Assembly: GCA_963930775.1 (NCBI GenBank) | Contig: OZ005692.1 | Location: 3,954,135 to 4,018,134 of the forward strand | Reading direction: 5' to 3' | From: Cliona cf. orientalis | Lineage: Eukaryota; Porifera; Demospongiae; Clionaida; Clionaidae | Length of the DNA stretch: 64,000 nt | Shown: in pieces, positions 24,132-36,325 of the stretch | Layout: every line of letters begins with the position of its first letter | Numbering within the stretch: the stretch's first letter is position 1 | Notes under the pieces: model-generated | Database searches by the model: none | The model's input: the letters and a program-made list of their open reading frames with translations, nothing else | Told to the model about the DNA's origin: nothing | Translations under genes and position numbers: made by a program

Positions 24132-24512
24132 AAATTTTGATAGTTCAGTCGCCCATGCACGTAGTAAGTTATAGAGTAACACAGCAGCTTCAGGTGATCC
24201 AGTACTCATGGTAGTCCTTTCCAAGGACCTCCAATCATTCGGCAATTCCTAGAAATTTCATCATTAGCTACTGGCTGCTTTGATTTAGTCTGACTACTTT
24301 AATCTACCAATAGTCCGAAATATGAGGAACACTAACTTTATAACTTACATTTTAACTGCAGAAACTTGTCCTTAAGCATGGCATTTCTGCAGAAATAATA
24401 ATAATGACATTTTAATCAAACAATAATTACATAGGGTATATACAATATTATCAAGAAAATACAGATAGATATATGCAAGCATTTCAACAGTTTACAGATC
24501 TACCATAATTAT

Positions 24513-24703
24513 CTATAGCTGGAAATATTCGAGTGAGAAAACCTATACAAATTTACTGTCATCAGCAAAAGTTTTCGCTATGAAATTTAAGACATGCCAT
24601 ATTCTTCGATGTAAATTCCATAAAATTTAATGCTTTTTCTGTGAAATACTCTTCCTACCCATCCCCAAAAGTACTCTCCCTCGAAAGTTTCCCGCTATAC
24701 GGC
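24513..24703. mobile_element. Degraded MITE of the TTTCGCGG family
   Basis: The left end is eroded (CTATAGCTGGAAATATTCGAG). The right end is well kept (CTCCCTCGAAAGTTTCCCGCTATACGG), and AAAGTTTTCGCTATGAAAT-like internal units remain. It is an old member of the family described at 19272-19477. Confidence 0.65.
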
Positions 24704-24753
24704 ATACATCATGTTTGAATTCCAAGTTAATTATTGGCCTCTGCTGGCATTTT

Positions 24754-24927
24754 CAGTGTTCTCCCCAAGCTAAACTCAAGGCATGACGGGAGGGCATAGT
24801 TAGGGTGGAGACTGTGGCCACATCAAAGCATATTATGGCTTATCACTATTCACACATCAAAGAAAACTCTGTACTGAACGCTTGTTGGGCTGACATGCCT
24901 TAGGTATGCATGCTAGGGAGAACACTG
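24754..24927. repeat. Short inverted-repeat element, CAGTGTTCTCCC ends
   Basis: CAGTGTTCTCCC at 24754 and its exact complement GGGAGAACACTG ending at 24927 enclose 150 bp. The ends resemble hAT-type CAGNG termini, but no 8-bp duplication is visible in the flanks, so the superfamily is open. Confidence 0.45.
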
Positions 24928-25999
24928 ATTTTTGTAGACACAGTCGTTGGTTATGGGAAAAGTTATGACCCTAACACACACTTTAGAAGTCAAACATAGT
25001 TAACAGTAGAAACCAGCCATGTACATGTATGTGATATCACACACAGCACCGAGACCAGGTGAGGGGCCACACCTACCGGGTCAGTATGGAGCATGCCATG
25101 CATATGAGAGCATGCTAGACGTAATTTTCTTCATTTTACGCAAATACAACAAGCAAGGTAATAAAAATATATGCACAACAATATTATGTGGTAACGCTTT
25201 TTGCATTACGAGTTAACCACCTTGCAAAGATCATGATAGATCTCAAGTAGAGCAAACATAATGGTTCAACAAATAATGCACACATGCTACAGACTAGAAC
25301 ATAGCAACAGAACAGACAGATAACACTGTAGTTAATCGAATACAACACATGATCCAATTTAACGCAAGAAATAAGCATTAGTTTCTATGAATTCTTTGTA
25401 CATTGAGCAATTGACGATCTTTACCAGAAAAACATGCGTTTTTCAAAATTAAAATTATTTTTGCAACCGCTTCCATCTGTGCATGCGCACGGTACTAATG
25501 GGTTATGTTTTGTGCCATGATTATGACATTAAACATACTTGTTGTAGAACATATATATTTTTTTTTTTTTCAAGGAGACCAGAACACTAAGCAGAAAAAA
25601 AAAAACTGTCCAAAACCACCACATAGTTGAGCTGGATGCTTAGTAGAGCCATACAATGCAAGCAGGCACCCTATACTTCAATTTTGACCAAAGTAGGTAA
25701 AGGTCGTCACGTTTGTGTGCGCGTGCCTAACGGGGATTCCCCGTTTTTCACGTAGCGCGTGGGCGGAAAACATTGCAAACGCATGGCTTCCCTATACAAA
25801 CATATGGGAAAACTTCAAAGGGCCGTAACTTTAATTCTAAAGTGTGAATCAAAATTCCCTGCCATCAAAATTCTAGTTTTGACTCATTCTGCATGCTCAT
25901 GTAAAAATTATCCCCCCAAGTACTCCCAAACCCCCCATGAATTAGATTATTTAATTATTTAATTATTTAAATTTGCTTTTTTTTTCTACTTAGTGTTTA

Positions 26000-28605
26000 A
26001 TTTGTCTATAACATTTTATGCTTTTGATAGCAAAGGATACACGTTTAGCATACATTTGCTAATATAAAAGTGGACCCTTAATAAGATAGAGGTAAACTAA
26101 TAAGGTGAAATTGTTAATGAGTAAGATAGTTACAAAATTAATGATTATAATTACGAAAGTTAGTTTTAAATGCTTGGAGTGATGGTGCAGTCACGAGTTC
26201 CTGTGGTAAAGAATTCCAGACGGAGATTGCATGTGGCACGAATGAGTATAAATAAGAATTTGTATGAGCAAATGGTTGTTGTAGACAAAGAGAATGAACG
26301 TGGCGAGTACAACTAACTGACTCAGTTTGCTCCCTGAATCTGATGATATCATTTGGGAAAAAGCATAGATTATGAACTATTTTAAACAAGTGGCCGAGCT
26401 TTAGCTCTAATCTTCTTCTCTCCAGGCTGGGCAGGTTAACAATGGATTGAGTTCCAGTTACGAGTGGCCATTCTACCAGCAAATCTCTGTACCCTCTCCA
26501 GTTCAAGGGTATTCTTGGCCGTGTGAGGTGCCCACACAGGGCAGGCGTACTCTAAGTGAGGTCGTACCATTGACACATAAAGTTGTAGTAAAGTATCAGC
26601 ACTGGAAAAATTGTAGAATCTGCGGTAGAGTAGGCCAAGAACTTGACGTGCTTTCGAACAGACTGCCTGTATATGGGGAGTCCAGGCAAGATCTTCAGCA
26701 AGCAGCACACCCAAATACTTGAATGTGTCCACTTTATTGAGCACGAGGTTGTGGAGTAAAAGTGGAATTGCAGGAGCTGTAGGAGTTTTCTTCCTCGATA
26801 TGAGCATGTACTTACACTTTTGTGGATTTAATGTAAGGAAATTCTCATCAGACCACCTTTCAATAGCTGCTATGTCTTCCTGGACAAGTGAATAGTCATC
26901 TCTGCTATATATAGGTCGATAAATGCAAACATCATCTGCAAATGTTACACTGCGTGCCCCCAGTGACAGGGAGAGATTGTTGATGCCATCTATATAAATG
27001 AGAAATAGAAGGGGGCCCAAAACTGAGCCCTGTGGTACCCCTGAGAGAACTTGTGCAGCAGTTGATTTTTCTCCTTCCACTACCACATGCTGGTAACGCA
27101 GGGTTAAGTAATCTGTGACCCATCGGATCAGAAATGGGTTAATATTGAGAGAGATCAATTTTCCAAGTAGTGGTCGGTGAGGCACCGAGTCGAAGGCCTT
27201 CCTATAATCAAAAAAGATGGCACACACTTCCAGTCCAGCTTCGAGCAGTGTAAACCAGTGGGAAGTTGTTGATAGAAGTGCAGAGACAGTGGAGCGTCCT
27301 GCTCTGAATCCCCATTGGCTGTCTGACAAGTTGCAAACTAGATCCAGATGGGCAGCAATCAATGAGTACACATGTCTTTCCAAAACCTTGCTTAAAATAC
27401 TTAGTAATGAGATAGGTCGATAGTTATCCGGTGACTTTGCTGGAGAAACTTTAGGGATAGGGACAACATGGGAAATCTTCCAATCTAATGGAATCTTTCC
27501 CTCTTGCAGGGACTGATTGAACAGCCGAGTGATTGGTGGTGTGATGCTAGCAGCTGTGTACTTCAGCATAAGTGCTGATATATCATCAGGACCAGAGGAC
27601 TTGCTTGTATCGAGGGAAGCCAGGAGATCAAAAACAGCATCCTCAGTGCACAATAGTGAATTTGGTATCTCACCAGAGCAAGGTTGTAATTGATGTCCCA
27701 ACTCATCTAAAGGAGGATGCGATCTGTTGAAGCATGATACGAAGAAGGAATTCAGGAGCTCAGCCTTTTGCAGGTCTGTATGTGCGGTAGAACTTGAGGT
27801 TGTCAATGTTGGGATAGAAGAGACTGATTTGTTCAGAAGTTTGCAAATTCTCCAAAATTCCTTCGACTTTCTCGGGTTAAGCTTCCTGAAGAAAGCAAAC
27901 TTGGCATTCCTCAAATAATTAACAACTTTATTCCTATAGCGCTTATAGGCTGTGTAGTCTCCTGAGATCTTGGCACGCTTGAAGAGGGCATTCCTTCGTC
28001 GGATAGCTTGAATCAATCTCTTGGTAAGCCAGGGTCGATTCCTTCTGGGAGGAACGGTGCTTGAAGGAATGCATTCGTACATGATTTGGGTGAATTTGTT
28101 GCGCCAATTGGTCCAGCTTCTATTTATATCCCCAACATCCATCAATGAGAACCAATCAGTGGAGTCGATGAGTTCGCAAGCCCTGTCCCAGTCGGCAAAC
28201 TTATATCTCCAGACAGTACGCCTTTTGAAAACTGATTTGGGTGATTTTTGACATAATTGAATTTGTAAGCCTAGGTGGTCGGAATTGGAAAGAGGCGGGA
28301 TTGTACAACAGTCTTTTACAAGGTTTGGATTCGATACAAATAACAGATCGATTGTGCTTCTGGAGCCGTTGTGGTGGAGGTGCGTGTGTTGAGTGACCAT
28401 CTGTGACAAACAGTAGGTAGATGCTAAGCTATCCAGTTTGTGAAACAAGGGGTGGGAGCAGGTGGACACATCCACATTAAAATCACCAATAAGCACGAAG
28501 TTCGTAAATTGAGCACTATTGATGGAATTAAAGTAGTCACAAACAGCATCCAGGCATTCAGGGCCAGAACTGGGTGCATAATATAGTGCCAAGAAATTTA
28601 TGTTG
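26000..28605 (-). mobile_element. 5'-truncated CR1/L2-like non-LTR retrotransposon
   Basis: The unit runs on the minus strand. Its 5' border is about 28605, where the protein frame is interrupted by a TAG just before INFLALYYAPS, in the middle of the endonuclease domain. Its 3' end lies beyond the stop at 26138, in an A-rich stretch followed by repeated TTAAATAA-like units near 25940-25985. Truncation at the 5' end and a short tandem-repeat tail are typical of target-primed insertion by CR1/L2-group elements. No long terminal repeat is present. Confidence 0.75.
26138..28592 (-). pseudogene. Endonuclease-reverse transcriptase of the non-LTR element (truncated, one frameshift)
   Basis: The main frame (28592-26436, 718 residues) holds the second half of an APE-type endonuclease (LIGDFNVDV, then SDHLGLQ), a linker and a full reverse transcriptase core: KSSGPDDISA, PDNYRPISLLSILSKVLER, FRAGRSTVSALL, FFDYRKAFDSVPH, LSGVPQGSVLGPLLFLIYID and the active-site TFADDVCIY. 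The thumb follows (LNPQKCKYMLIS, FKYLGVLL, RPHLEYACPVW). Near 26440-26470 the frame shifts and the usual C-terminal region continues in another frame (LPSLERRRLELKLGHLFKIV) to a stop at 26138. The protein would reverse-transcribe its own RNA at a nicked target. The frameshift and missing N-terminus make this copy inactive. Confidence 0.85.
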
Positions 28606-29900
28606 ATCTAAGCAAACCAGAAGTATATAGATATCATGTGCATGCCCCCTGGACATCCCATTCATACTACATAAGCAGATATATATACTTTCTTATCTAA
28701 TAGAAGTGAAAAGAAAACAACCAAGTGAACCATTAAGAGAGACAACCACCTAATTTGATATTGAGCAATTTTCCTTATTCTTTCAATATAGTTTCTTTGC
28801 TGTGATATTCTGCAAATGAAAGTTGTTTTCTTTTTTTGAATAACAACCACCTAAATTGACATTGAGCAATTTTCCTCCGGAATCCCAGGATAGTACTCAT
28901 GTGGATGTTAATGCATGCCAAACATCGAGGTATCAATAATTGAAACTTTCCTTTCTTTTGTTGATGCTAACAGCCAGCCGAATGAAAAAAGTTCCGACTC
29001 AAGTGGTTCAATCTTCTATTTCCTCCCTAAATTTTAACTGTTCAAATTCCCAAGGATAGGTGTCCAAACTACGATTAAATAGATCCCTCATTGGCGTATT
29101 GAGCTCAATGTGAAGCAGACAAAACAAAGGTTTGAATGATTAAAGCCATAACTGGTCACAGAAATACACACCTAAACACACTATATGCTCACATTAACAA
29201 GACTATTGTGTCGCATGCAAAGCACAATGCAGAGAAAAAGACAAATCAAATTTGAATCGGGCTGCAGCTTCTTCGCCTGAAGATCTTAAAAAATTAGAAA
29301 ATCAGATTTAATTTAATGCCATCAAAAAAAACCACTGAAAAGAAGCCAATGATTCTCATCACTACTATACTAAAGTGAAAGAAGAAATGCACAACAAAAT
29401 AGGACGGTGCAGTTGAACTTCACAAAATTGGATTAATGTTGTGATGAAGAATAGGACGTTCTGAATAAAGCAGCCAGTCCTTGTTCTACTACTTTCAGCA
29501 GCACAAACTTTAAAAAAATCTGGCCCCTATTTGTTCTTTTTGGCAACAGACACCGCATACGACCATTTATAAACTGTGGTTTAGGATGGATGAAGATCAA
29601 CATAATATAAGAGGTTTTTGGAATGTGTATGGTGGCATTACTTTTGTGCACTAGCTGTGCAGTTCAGTTTGAACCTGAAGACAAGATTGCACATTTTCTT
29701 ATCACTACAGTAACATTAGTACATGTATGTGTGTGAACCTTCTACATCTTTAGAGAGGAGGCAAGGTTCAACATGAGTTTGACTATGAATATGATTCCTT
29801 GCCCAACAAGTACTAGACATTGACTGCCAAATTATATATGTCAAAACTGGTGCCTCATTGGGGCCAGTCTTCTAAGCTCATAAAACACATTTTAAACCTG
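28606..29900. other. Intergenic DNA, nothing recognised
   Basis: About 1.3 kb without supported genes. A loose duplication of ACAACCACCTAA...TTGAGCAATTTTCCT occurs at about 28740-28775 and 28845-28877. No inverted-repeat element or protein-like frame was seen. Confidence 0.45.
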
Positions 29901-29954
29901 TCCAACAATATTCTGGGGCCATATCAAAATTTTGTGCATGGGTAATGGATAATG

Positions 29955-30146
29955 CTAATAGTGTGCATGGTCTTATTCCGCTTGATTGACATTGTGGTGC
30001 AACCCACTCTAGAGCTCGAGAACAAAAAGTACAGCCAAGCCAGATTAAACCAGTCCCTGATACAACTAGACAACCTTGACAAAACTCAGAGTACAACGCG
30101 TTTATTGGAGAACAGAGTAGAAGACCACTGGAGTGTGATGTAGGGG
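29955..30146 (+). pseudogene. Coding remnant of an unknown family (fragment 1)
   Basis: A short plus-strand frame with protein-like composition (TLELENKKYSQARLNQSLIQ, then RLLENRVEDHW) ends at a TAG near 30142. It starts without a clear Met or acceptor. It belongs to the 29.9-37.7 kb cluster of decayed, partly repeated coding pieces. Function is unknown. Confidence 0.3.
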
Positions 30147-30327
30147 AATTACTTGGATACGTCTGTTGCAGGGCTCATCCTCGACAATGAACTCTAGTCA
30201 CGGGAGCCAGAAGTATTGCCCCGCTACATGACTGAACTGCAGTTCGCTTGTTCTTCGCTCTCGGAGATAAGCTTACATAAGAGTATCAAAAGGGTGGTTT
30301 CAGCGTCCATACTTTTACAATCATGTA

Positions 30328-30552
30328 GTGAAAGAATTGCGTCCCACCTGGAACCATCTACAAATTGGAAAATGGTCTGTGACTGTTCTGGCTTGGCACT
30401 CACAAGCACAGGTATCAGCAGGCTCAGTAGCCCTACAGTGGACTGACCCTAGATACATCGATCCTGAAAACCCTCTAAAGTTTTCTATTGCAAGTAGTCT
30501 TGGGACATATGTTCCGAGTATTATCAATGGTACTACTGCAAAGGCGACATGA
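30328..30552 (+). pseudogene. Coding remnant of an unknown family (fragment 2)
   Basis: A 74-residue frame reads LRPTWNHLQIGKWSVTVLAW, then VALQWTDPRYIDPENPLKFS and ends at TGA 30552. Its composition is more protein-like than the neighbours, but the flanks are full of stops. It sits directly upstream of the first copy of repeat R1. No family was recognised. Confidence 0.3.
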
Positions 30553-33500
30553 GTATAAGACAGCAGTGGTACATGAAGTGTCTTCCAAGGGGGCATCGAT
30601 GATGCATTCTGCAGTCTGTTTTTCATTAAGATGGGAAAGAAACCGTTCTCATTGTTGGATACCATTTAGGATTTGCCATCAAAAGGCGAATTATGATAGA
30701 CACTTTAGGTGGTACTTGCAGAATTTGCAAGTGCCAACCATGTCACCTTGCCATAAATATATTGTAATCCTCAAGGCAGGACAGCAAGGAATGTGTATGA
30801 TAGGATAAAAGGACAGGTACTAAGGATACACACTCAGCAGACACAAAATAAGGACTGCAATATCTCCACAAATTCACCAGTAGAAATGACACAAACCTGA
30901 GATTTACTACTACCACGCCCATCAATGATGGCACATTTTAAAGAGAATCTTGAATCCCAGCTGTGTTGATTTGTATAATATTGGTAACTTTGTCATGCAT
31001 TTGATGTGTTATAGTTAGTTATAACACGCCTTATGTTTTATGCTTCCTTATGTCAATTTTCAGATCAATTATTTGAGGCGAACACTCTCAATACTCAAGT
31101 TATAGTCGTCACGATGTCCTGATTAAGGGAGCCAGAGGGTTGGGAATAAATTGTATTGTCAATGAGCTGACTTGCAATTGTAAGGTTTTAGGAACAAAAT
31201 AAAAGTCAATTGCTAAAATTATATCCACCATCACTACAGTGAGCAGTAGAGGAAAAATTGAATCTGAACAAGTGTTTGCATAACTACTAAGGTGTTATAG
31301 GCATGTCTAGAGGTGGCTTTCCGATAGGAAGCGGCCAGTTTCACATGGACGGGCTTCAGGAGCAGCCAGGCACTTTTAGTGATAACCAAAGCTTGGAAAT
31401 AAGTCAAAACTTGGCTATGGTCGGACTTAGCTGGTCAAGCTTATCTTACTTTCATCCAGATCAGATAATCTTGCTATACATCAGGATGTTGAACCTCTTC
31501 TATTCATCAATATGTTTGAAGAAAAGAGTGCTGAAGCAATTGCCACAGATTTGTTTCCTTCAATAAAGCTTGCAACTTGGTATTCAAACACCAAAAGTAA
31601 AGCAAGGAGAATCAGCTGAAATGCACAAAGAACCTGGTGACAAATCACAGCACTTGCAGACACGGCAAAAGATTATCACTATATTGTCAATAATACAAAC
31701 AAAGCATTCAGCATGATGAGCCAACTCTTGGCTAATTTAGACAAGCTAAAGCAGGAGATGCTTCTGAGTTCAAATAAGTTGATCATATTATTGCAAGCAT
31801 AATTTACAATATACAGTACAATTTTCAATGATACCAGTGTGCAAATTTATACAGTTTGCTACATGCACACTCAAAACCTAGAAAAATTATATACTACATA
31901 GTTCGTTATGTAATGAAAATTTTAGTAACGGTCAAACTATCTTATAGCAAACTTCTTTGAACACTTTTACATTGATGAAGATGATGTTTGATTGATCCAC
32001 ATTTTAGCTTGAATCGTGCTTGATTTGTTTTTTATCCTTGGCATCTTTCACGATCATTAATTTGTAACTATATTTCACACCACAGATAGCAGGAGAAAAC
32101 TTTAACCCGGAGGTTGGTTTAATGATGCAGAAGAGAATTTGGCTCTCTTCTGGTTGAAATCATTTGAAGTGGTATCGATTAGAGTTGCTATAATATCGCC
32201 AATGGATGATGCCAGTTGGCCAGCATTAATATGTCCATTTTCAATGGAACCAACAACTTACCCGATCACAGAAAATGCTTCTTTTATGCTTCCTTGAGTT
32301 GTCAACGTAAATGTGTTGCTATTGTGGTTGGTAGCAACATCTGGCAGTTTTCGTGCCCACGACAACAACAGACGGACAAACCAATTGCTTTAACCCTTGC
32401 ACATGCACGCAGGGTAATGAGCCCCAGGGGTTGACAAAATTAATGATACCCTGCAGTTATGTATACAAGGTAGCAAATATACCCTTGATGGTCCCAATCT
32501 TAAACTAGTACACCCATAATGTGTAGATGTGTATATAGGTGCATGTGCAGATACAGCATTCAGATTTAGTGAGGTCATTATAGCAATACGTTCTTTACAT
32601 GGTATAGATCAGCCAATGGAACCGGCACAAATAGCACCATTTGCAAGCTATTCTGAAGTTTTAGACAAGTTCACTAAATTTTCAGCATTGCAAGAGTTAC
32701 CATCATTCCTTAAGTATGAAGGAATAGTGACCAGTATTGGATTTGATCGTGACTGGGAAACACTTGCTGTTGCTGGACTGGCTAAGAAAATTCAGGTCTG
32801 TGATAAATAGCAAAATCCTCTGTTCATATATTCAGTCCATGTTGCTCATAAACAGCTATACAATTTTGCACATCTCCTTCCCACCGATGAGTCCCAATAC
32901 CATTATCCATATCTGTGAAATGACTTGCCCTGGAAAGATCAGGTGACCAACATATACTTATTTAAAAATATTATGGAGAAATTAATGGCTCTCTGTAGCA
33001 ACGGTGTTGGCAGTGTGATAGAAGGTTAATGAAAGTGATAATAATTTGACTTCCAGAATACAATTAACTTATGCATTACGTGGCTTTCAAAGATTAGTAT
33101 GTTGTAATTTCTATATACCGTATACGTGTATAAGAAAACTTTGGCTGGATACAACTTTTGCCAAGCCCAATCAGACTCCTCAAGAAGTTTCTACGATAGC
33201 AGCAGCACCGTCAAGTTGAAACAATTGCGCAAATGGTGGTCCCAGTGCCAGAAAGTGATCCTGCAAGCCGTCAAAGGCGAAGCAGGAAAAACCACTGGAA
33301 GTTGTTGCCTTTAACTTGTTACTGGAAAGGCCCCCTTCCCACACATAAACCACCTCATGGAGTATAAGAGAGCAGTGGTACATGAAGTGTCTCCAAGGGG
33401 GCATCGATGATGCATTCTGCAGTCTGTTTCCATTAAGATGGGAAAGAAACTGTTCTCATAGTTGGATGCCATTTAGGATTTGCCATCAAAAGGCGAATTA

Positions 33501-33756
33501 TGATAGACACTTTAGGTGGTACTTGCAGAACTTGCAAGTGCCAACCATGTCATCTTGCCATAAATATGTTGTAATCCTCGAGGGAGGACAGCAAAGAATG
33601 TATATGATAGGATAAAAGGCCAAGTACTAAGGATGCGCACTCAGCAGACATAAGATAAGGACTGCAATATCTCCACAAGTTCACCAGTAGAAATGAGATA
33701 AATCTGAGATTTACTACTACCACGCCCATCAACGATGGCACATTTTAAAGAGAATT
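30545..33756. repeat. Repeat R1: two direct copies of about 400 bp
   Basis: Copies at about 30545-30957 and 33358-33756 are more than 90 percent alike by eye. Both contain CAGTGGTACATGAAGTGTCT, GGCATCGATGATGCATTCTG, a GGCGAATTATGATAGACAC block and CCACGCCCATCAA. The only frames over them are short. They are segments of a dispersed unit, not a functional gene. Confidence 0.8.
32560..32939 (+). pseudogene. COP1/SPA-like fragment (region just before the WD40 repeats)
   Basis: Two candidate exons are seen. The first, to about 32796, contains LDKFTKFSALQELPSF, IVTSIGFDRDWETLAVAG and LAKKIQ; it is followed by GT in a weak donor. The second, about 32843-32939, begins after TTCAG and ends ICEMTCPGKI before AG|GTGACC. 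COP1-family ubiquitin ligases have the same succession: a ...FDRD...AxAG..KKIKV segment followed by an ...EMTC..KIS segment where the first WD40 blade begins. No RING, coiled coil or further blades were found nearby, so this looks like a captured or decayed gene fragment. The similarity is from memory of the family and needs a search. Confidence 0.4.
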
Positions 33757-33890
33757 ATGGAAGCAATTGTGTGTAGATGCATGGCAGGTGAGCAATACAG
33801 CCTCCTGAGAGTTTCATTGTCCTAGCAGGCTTGCAGTCAGGTCGTGACAGTCCAGACAAACAGCCAAGTTCATTTCTATCATCATAAGGA

Positions 33891-34790
33891 TGATCATACA
33901 TTTACAGTGGGCAAGTTACTTGGTCTATGACCGATGACCCAAATGATCCTAGCTTTAGGATGGTGTTCTACAAGTTTAATGCTGACTTCCATACGGGCAC
34001 TATCCTGGGATTAATCGATTCTTTTCAAACATTGTAAGGATGATCATACATCTAAAGTGGGCAAGTTACTTGGTTTATGACCGATGACCCAAATGATCCT
34101 AGCTTTAGGATGGTGTTCTACAAGTTTAATGCTAAATTTCATGTAATCCTAGCGGATGCAACTGAAATGCGTGGGGGCTCCAGAGTTCTAATTAAGCTGT
34201 TAAACCAGTTTGGGATGGTTTCATCCACTGATACCCATGATAGATTTGTAACAGCAGTAGCTGAAAAGCAATGGCAAAAAACACTATGGGATGATCTCAA
34301 ACAAGACGTATTCACTGTAGTAAGTGCAGATAATTTTGACATGCTTCAAAGCTATGCTGCAGTCTACTATGGTGATCAGCATAGAAGCTATCATGGCACT
34401 ACAGTACAGGTTGTACAACCTCTGCCTAGTTTAGTAGTAGGGCAATCCGCTGCTGAAAACCGTACAGTCAACCAGGGATTCATTGATTCTTTTCAATCAT
34501 TACAAGGATGATCATACATCTAAAGTGGGCAAGTTACTTGGTTTATGACCGATGACTCAAATGATCCTAGCTTTAAGATGGTGTTCTACAAGTTTAATGC
34601 TGACTTCTACATGGGTACTATCCTGGGATTCATCGATTCTTTTCAATCATTACAAGGATGATCATACATCTAAAGTGGGCAAGTTACTTGGTTTATGACT
34701 GATTAAACCAAATGATCCTAGCTTTAGGATACAAGTTTAATGCTGATTTTCACACGAGTACTATCCTGAGATTCATCGATACCGGAGGAA
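33891..34790. repeat. Repeat R3: four tandem-like copies of a 145-bp unit around a coding block
   Basis: The unit begins GATGATCATACATCTAAAGT, continues GTTACTTGGTTTATGACCGA and CCTAGCTTTAGGATGG, and ends near TCGATTCTTTTCAA. Copies start at about 33891, 34038, 34508 and 34658. In the second copy the unit is split by about 345 bp of open coding sequence. Either the flanking copies are internally deleted versions of the full unit, or the coding block was inserted. Confidence 0.75.
34077..34511 (+). CDS. Unknown repeated-family ORF ([14 protein letters not shown] motif)
   Basis: The frame of 144 residues starts [17 protein letters not shown] in the R3 repeat, runs through [20 protein letters not shown] and [20 protein letters not shown], then [20 protein letters not shown], and ends in the next R3 repeat ([10 protein letters not shown]). 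Even spacing of hydrophobic residues and lack of stops suggest past or present coding. I associate the D-N-x-D-x-L-Q...H-R-S-x-H-G-T-x-V-Q pattern with large uncharacterised multi-copy proteins of sponges and cnidarians, but I cannot name a domain. It is a fragment of a longer protein at best, possibly from an undescribed mobile element. Confidence is for it being coding-derived. Confidence 0.45.
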   Translation: MTDDPNDPSFRMVFYKFNAKFHVILADATEMRGGSRVLIKLLNQFGMVSSTDTHDRFVTAVAEKQWQKTLWDDLKQDVFTVVSADNFDMLQSYAAVYYGDQHRSYHGTTVQVVQPLPSLVVGQSAAENRTVNQGFIDSFQSLQG

Positions 34791-34837
34791 AATGTTCTCA
34801 GAACTGATATTTGTGGAGGTGCTGCAGCATGTGAACG

Positions 34838-35570
34838 TTGCAGGTGTTCAACTCCCAGTGGTGTGCTGGTGGCATGAGTGAAGATTTTCCAGTTTTGAGT
34901 GCAAAGAACATTGAGTTTATGGCACAAGGTCGACATTCTTTACCTACAGGATGGACTGACTTCTATGAACACTGTGTTACGAAATACAAGGGCTTGGTTT
35001 ACCCATCGGGTTCCACAACAGAAGTTGGAAGTTCTCGAAAGTGGTGATGGATCAGTCAGGGGACAAAACAGAACTGGGTCAATTGGAGGTACGAAGTTTA
35101 TTAATTGTACTGGGTAAAGAACAAACTAAATCAGGACAAATTAAAAAATTAACAGGGATGAACTCTCATGTTTTTGTAATATGGGATGTGGTTTAATGAA
35201 GTAATCTTGTCTATACAGCCAGTAGTGAGGCCTTCAGGGTTTTCATTAGATTTGGAGGAAGTGATGATATACTCCTAACCACTACGGGAGTAATTCCATG
35301 GTGGACTGAGGGGGAGCCCAGTATTGAAGGAATTTGTGCACTTATATTTGTGATCCTCTGTGCTGGTCACGCGACTCAAGATTTTCCAGTTATGTCTGCA
35401 AAGTTAAATTGGGAGTCTGGCAAAACGCAAGAAGTATGCAGTAACAGGATGGACTCAATTTTATGATCGAAGTGTGGTACACCATATACAGACTTTGTTC
35501 TCACATCAGGTTCTATAGCAAAATTTGAAAGTACTCGCAAGAGACCGGCTACTGTAGAAAGTGTCCCCCA
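34838..35570 (+). pseudogene. Coding remnants, two degenerate direct copies
   Basis: At 34873-35047 the frame reads SEDFPVLSAKNIEFMAQGRH, then GWTDFYEHCVTKYKGLVYPS to a stop. At about 35368-35540 a related block (TQDFPVMSAKLNW, then in another frame TGWTQFYDRSV) is recognisable but frameshifted. These are two decayed copies of one short domain of the unknown family. No function is inferred. Confidence 0.4.
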
Positions 35571-35974
35571 AGATGAAGGCTTTGAGGACTTGCAACATTG
35601 CTGCGTTGTGTTGAACCAGTGAACCGAATGTATGTATGAAAAATGGCTGTATTAAGTTACTCTTGTCAATCTGAGCGTTCACTGATGCTTTCAGCATAAC
35701 AGCGCTAGCACTTGCTACGTTTAAACAATTACGGCATTGAAATAAATTCTTTTAGAGAATAAAAATGAATAAACACAGCAATAAGTTCATTGTGTTTGAC
35801 TGTAGTGTGCTAGTGTTAGTCCACTCGAAGCACTTCCAGTAATTCCTAATCCACTTCTAGTCCACTTCCACTTGACTCGAGATTCAGTGAAGTAACTGCT
35901 CTGGTACTTACCTACTCGTGGACCAAGTGCCCTAGTGCTGGTTTGATAGTTACTGATTTGCTCCCCATTCAAAG

Positions 35975-36325
35975 ATGGCCTCAGTCATACGCAGCAAAAA
36001 CCTTGATTATCTCTACATCGGTCATAACTACCAAGGTGTTCAAGGTGTTATAGGCACGCCTAGAAGTGGCTTTCTGATAGGGAGCGGCCAGTTTCATACA
36101 GACGGGCTTCAGGAGCAGCCAGGCACCTTTAGTGATAACCAAAGCTTGGAAATAAGTCAAAACTTGGCTGTGGTTGGACTTAGCTGTTCTGCTAATACTC
36201 CAGATAAAGTCCATAGTTACGCATCGGAAATTGTACATGTAATTGCTGGTACACAGGTTTCCAGTGGTACAGCACTTGGAGATGCAGCAAAAGTTTATCA
36301 CTATAATGTCGATAATACCATTTAG
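35975..36325 (+). pseudogene. Unknown-family ORF in repeat R2, followed by continuing remnant
   Basis: A 116-residue frame starts MASVIRSKNLDYLYIGHNY, contains GFLIGSGQFHTDGLQEQPGT and DAAKVYHYNVDN, and stops at 36325. After a short disturbed stretch the next frame (36431-36733) begins MSQRKKIKLTSKEAFGVDVD, contains GEIPARPPPPGVIRYLSPKA and stops at 36733. The two are probably pieces of one protein separated by lesions. No domain was recognised. The first half is shared with the block at 31290. Confidence 0.35.

Larger units (their letters stand above)
22297..26130. other. Intergenic DNA with several non-autonomous elements
   Basis: No gene is supported over 3.8 kb. The stretch holds the palindromic element at 23465-24131, a degraded TTTCGCGG MITE, a short inverted-repeat element at 24754-24927, poly-T tracts near 22928 and 25559, and an AT-rich tail near 25950-26000 that belongs to the retrotransposon on the minus strand. 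Frames such as 23036-23260 and 25019-25216 look random. Confidence 0.5.
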
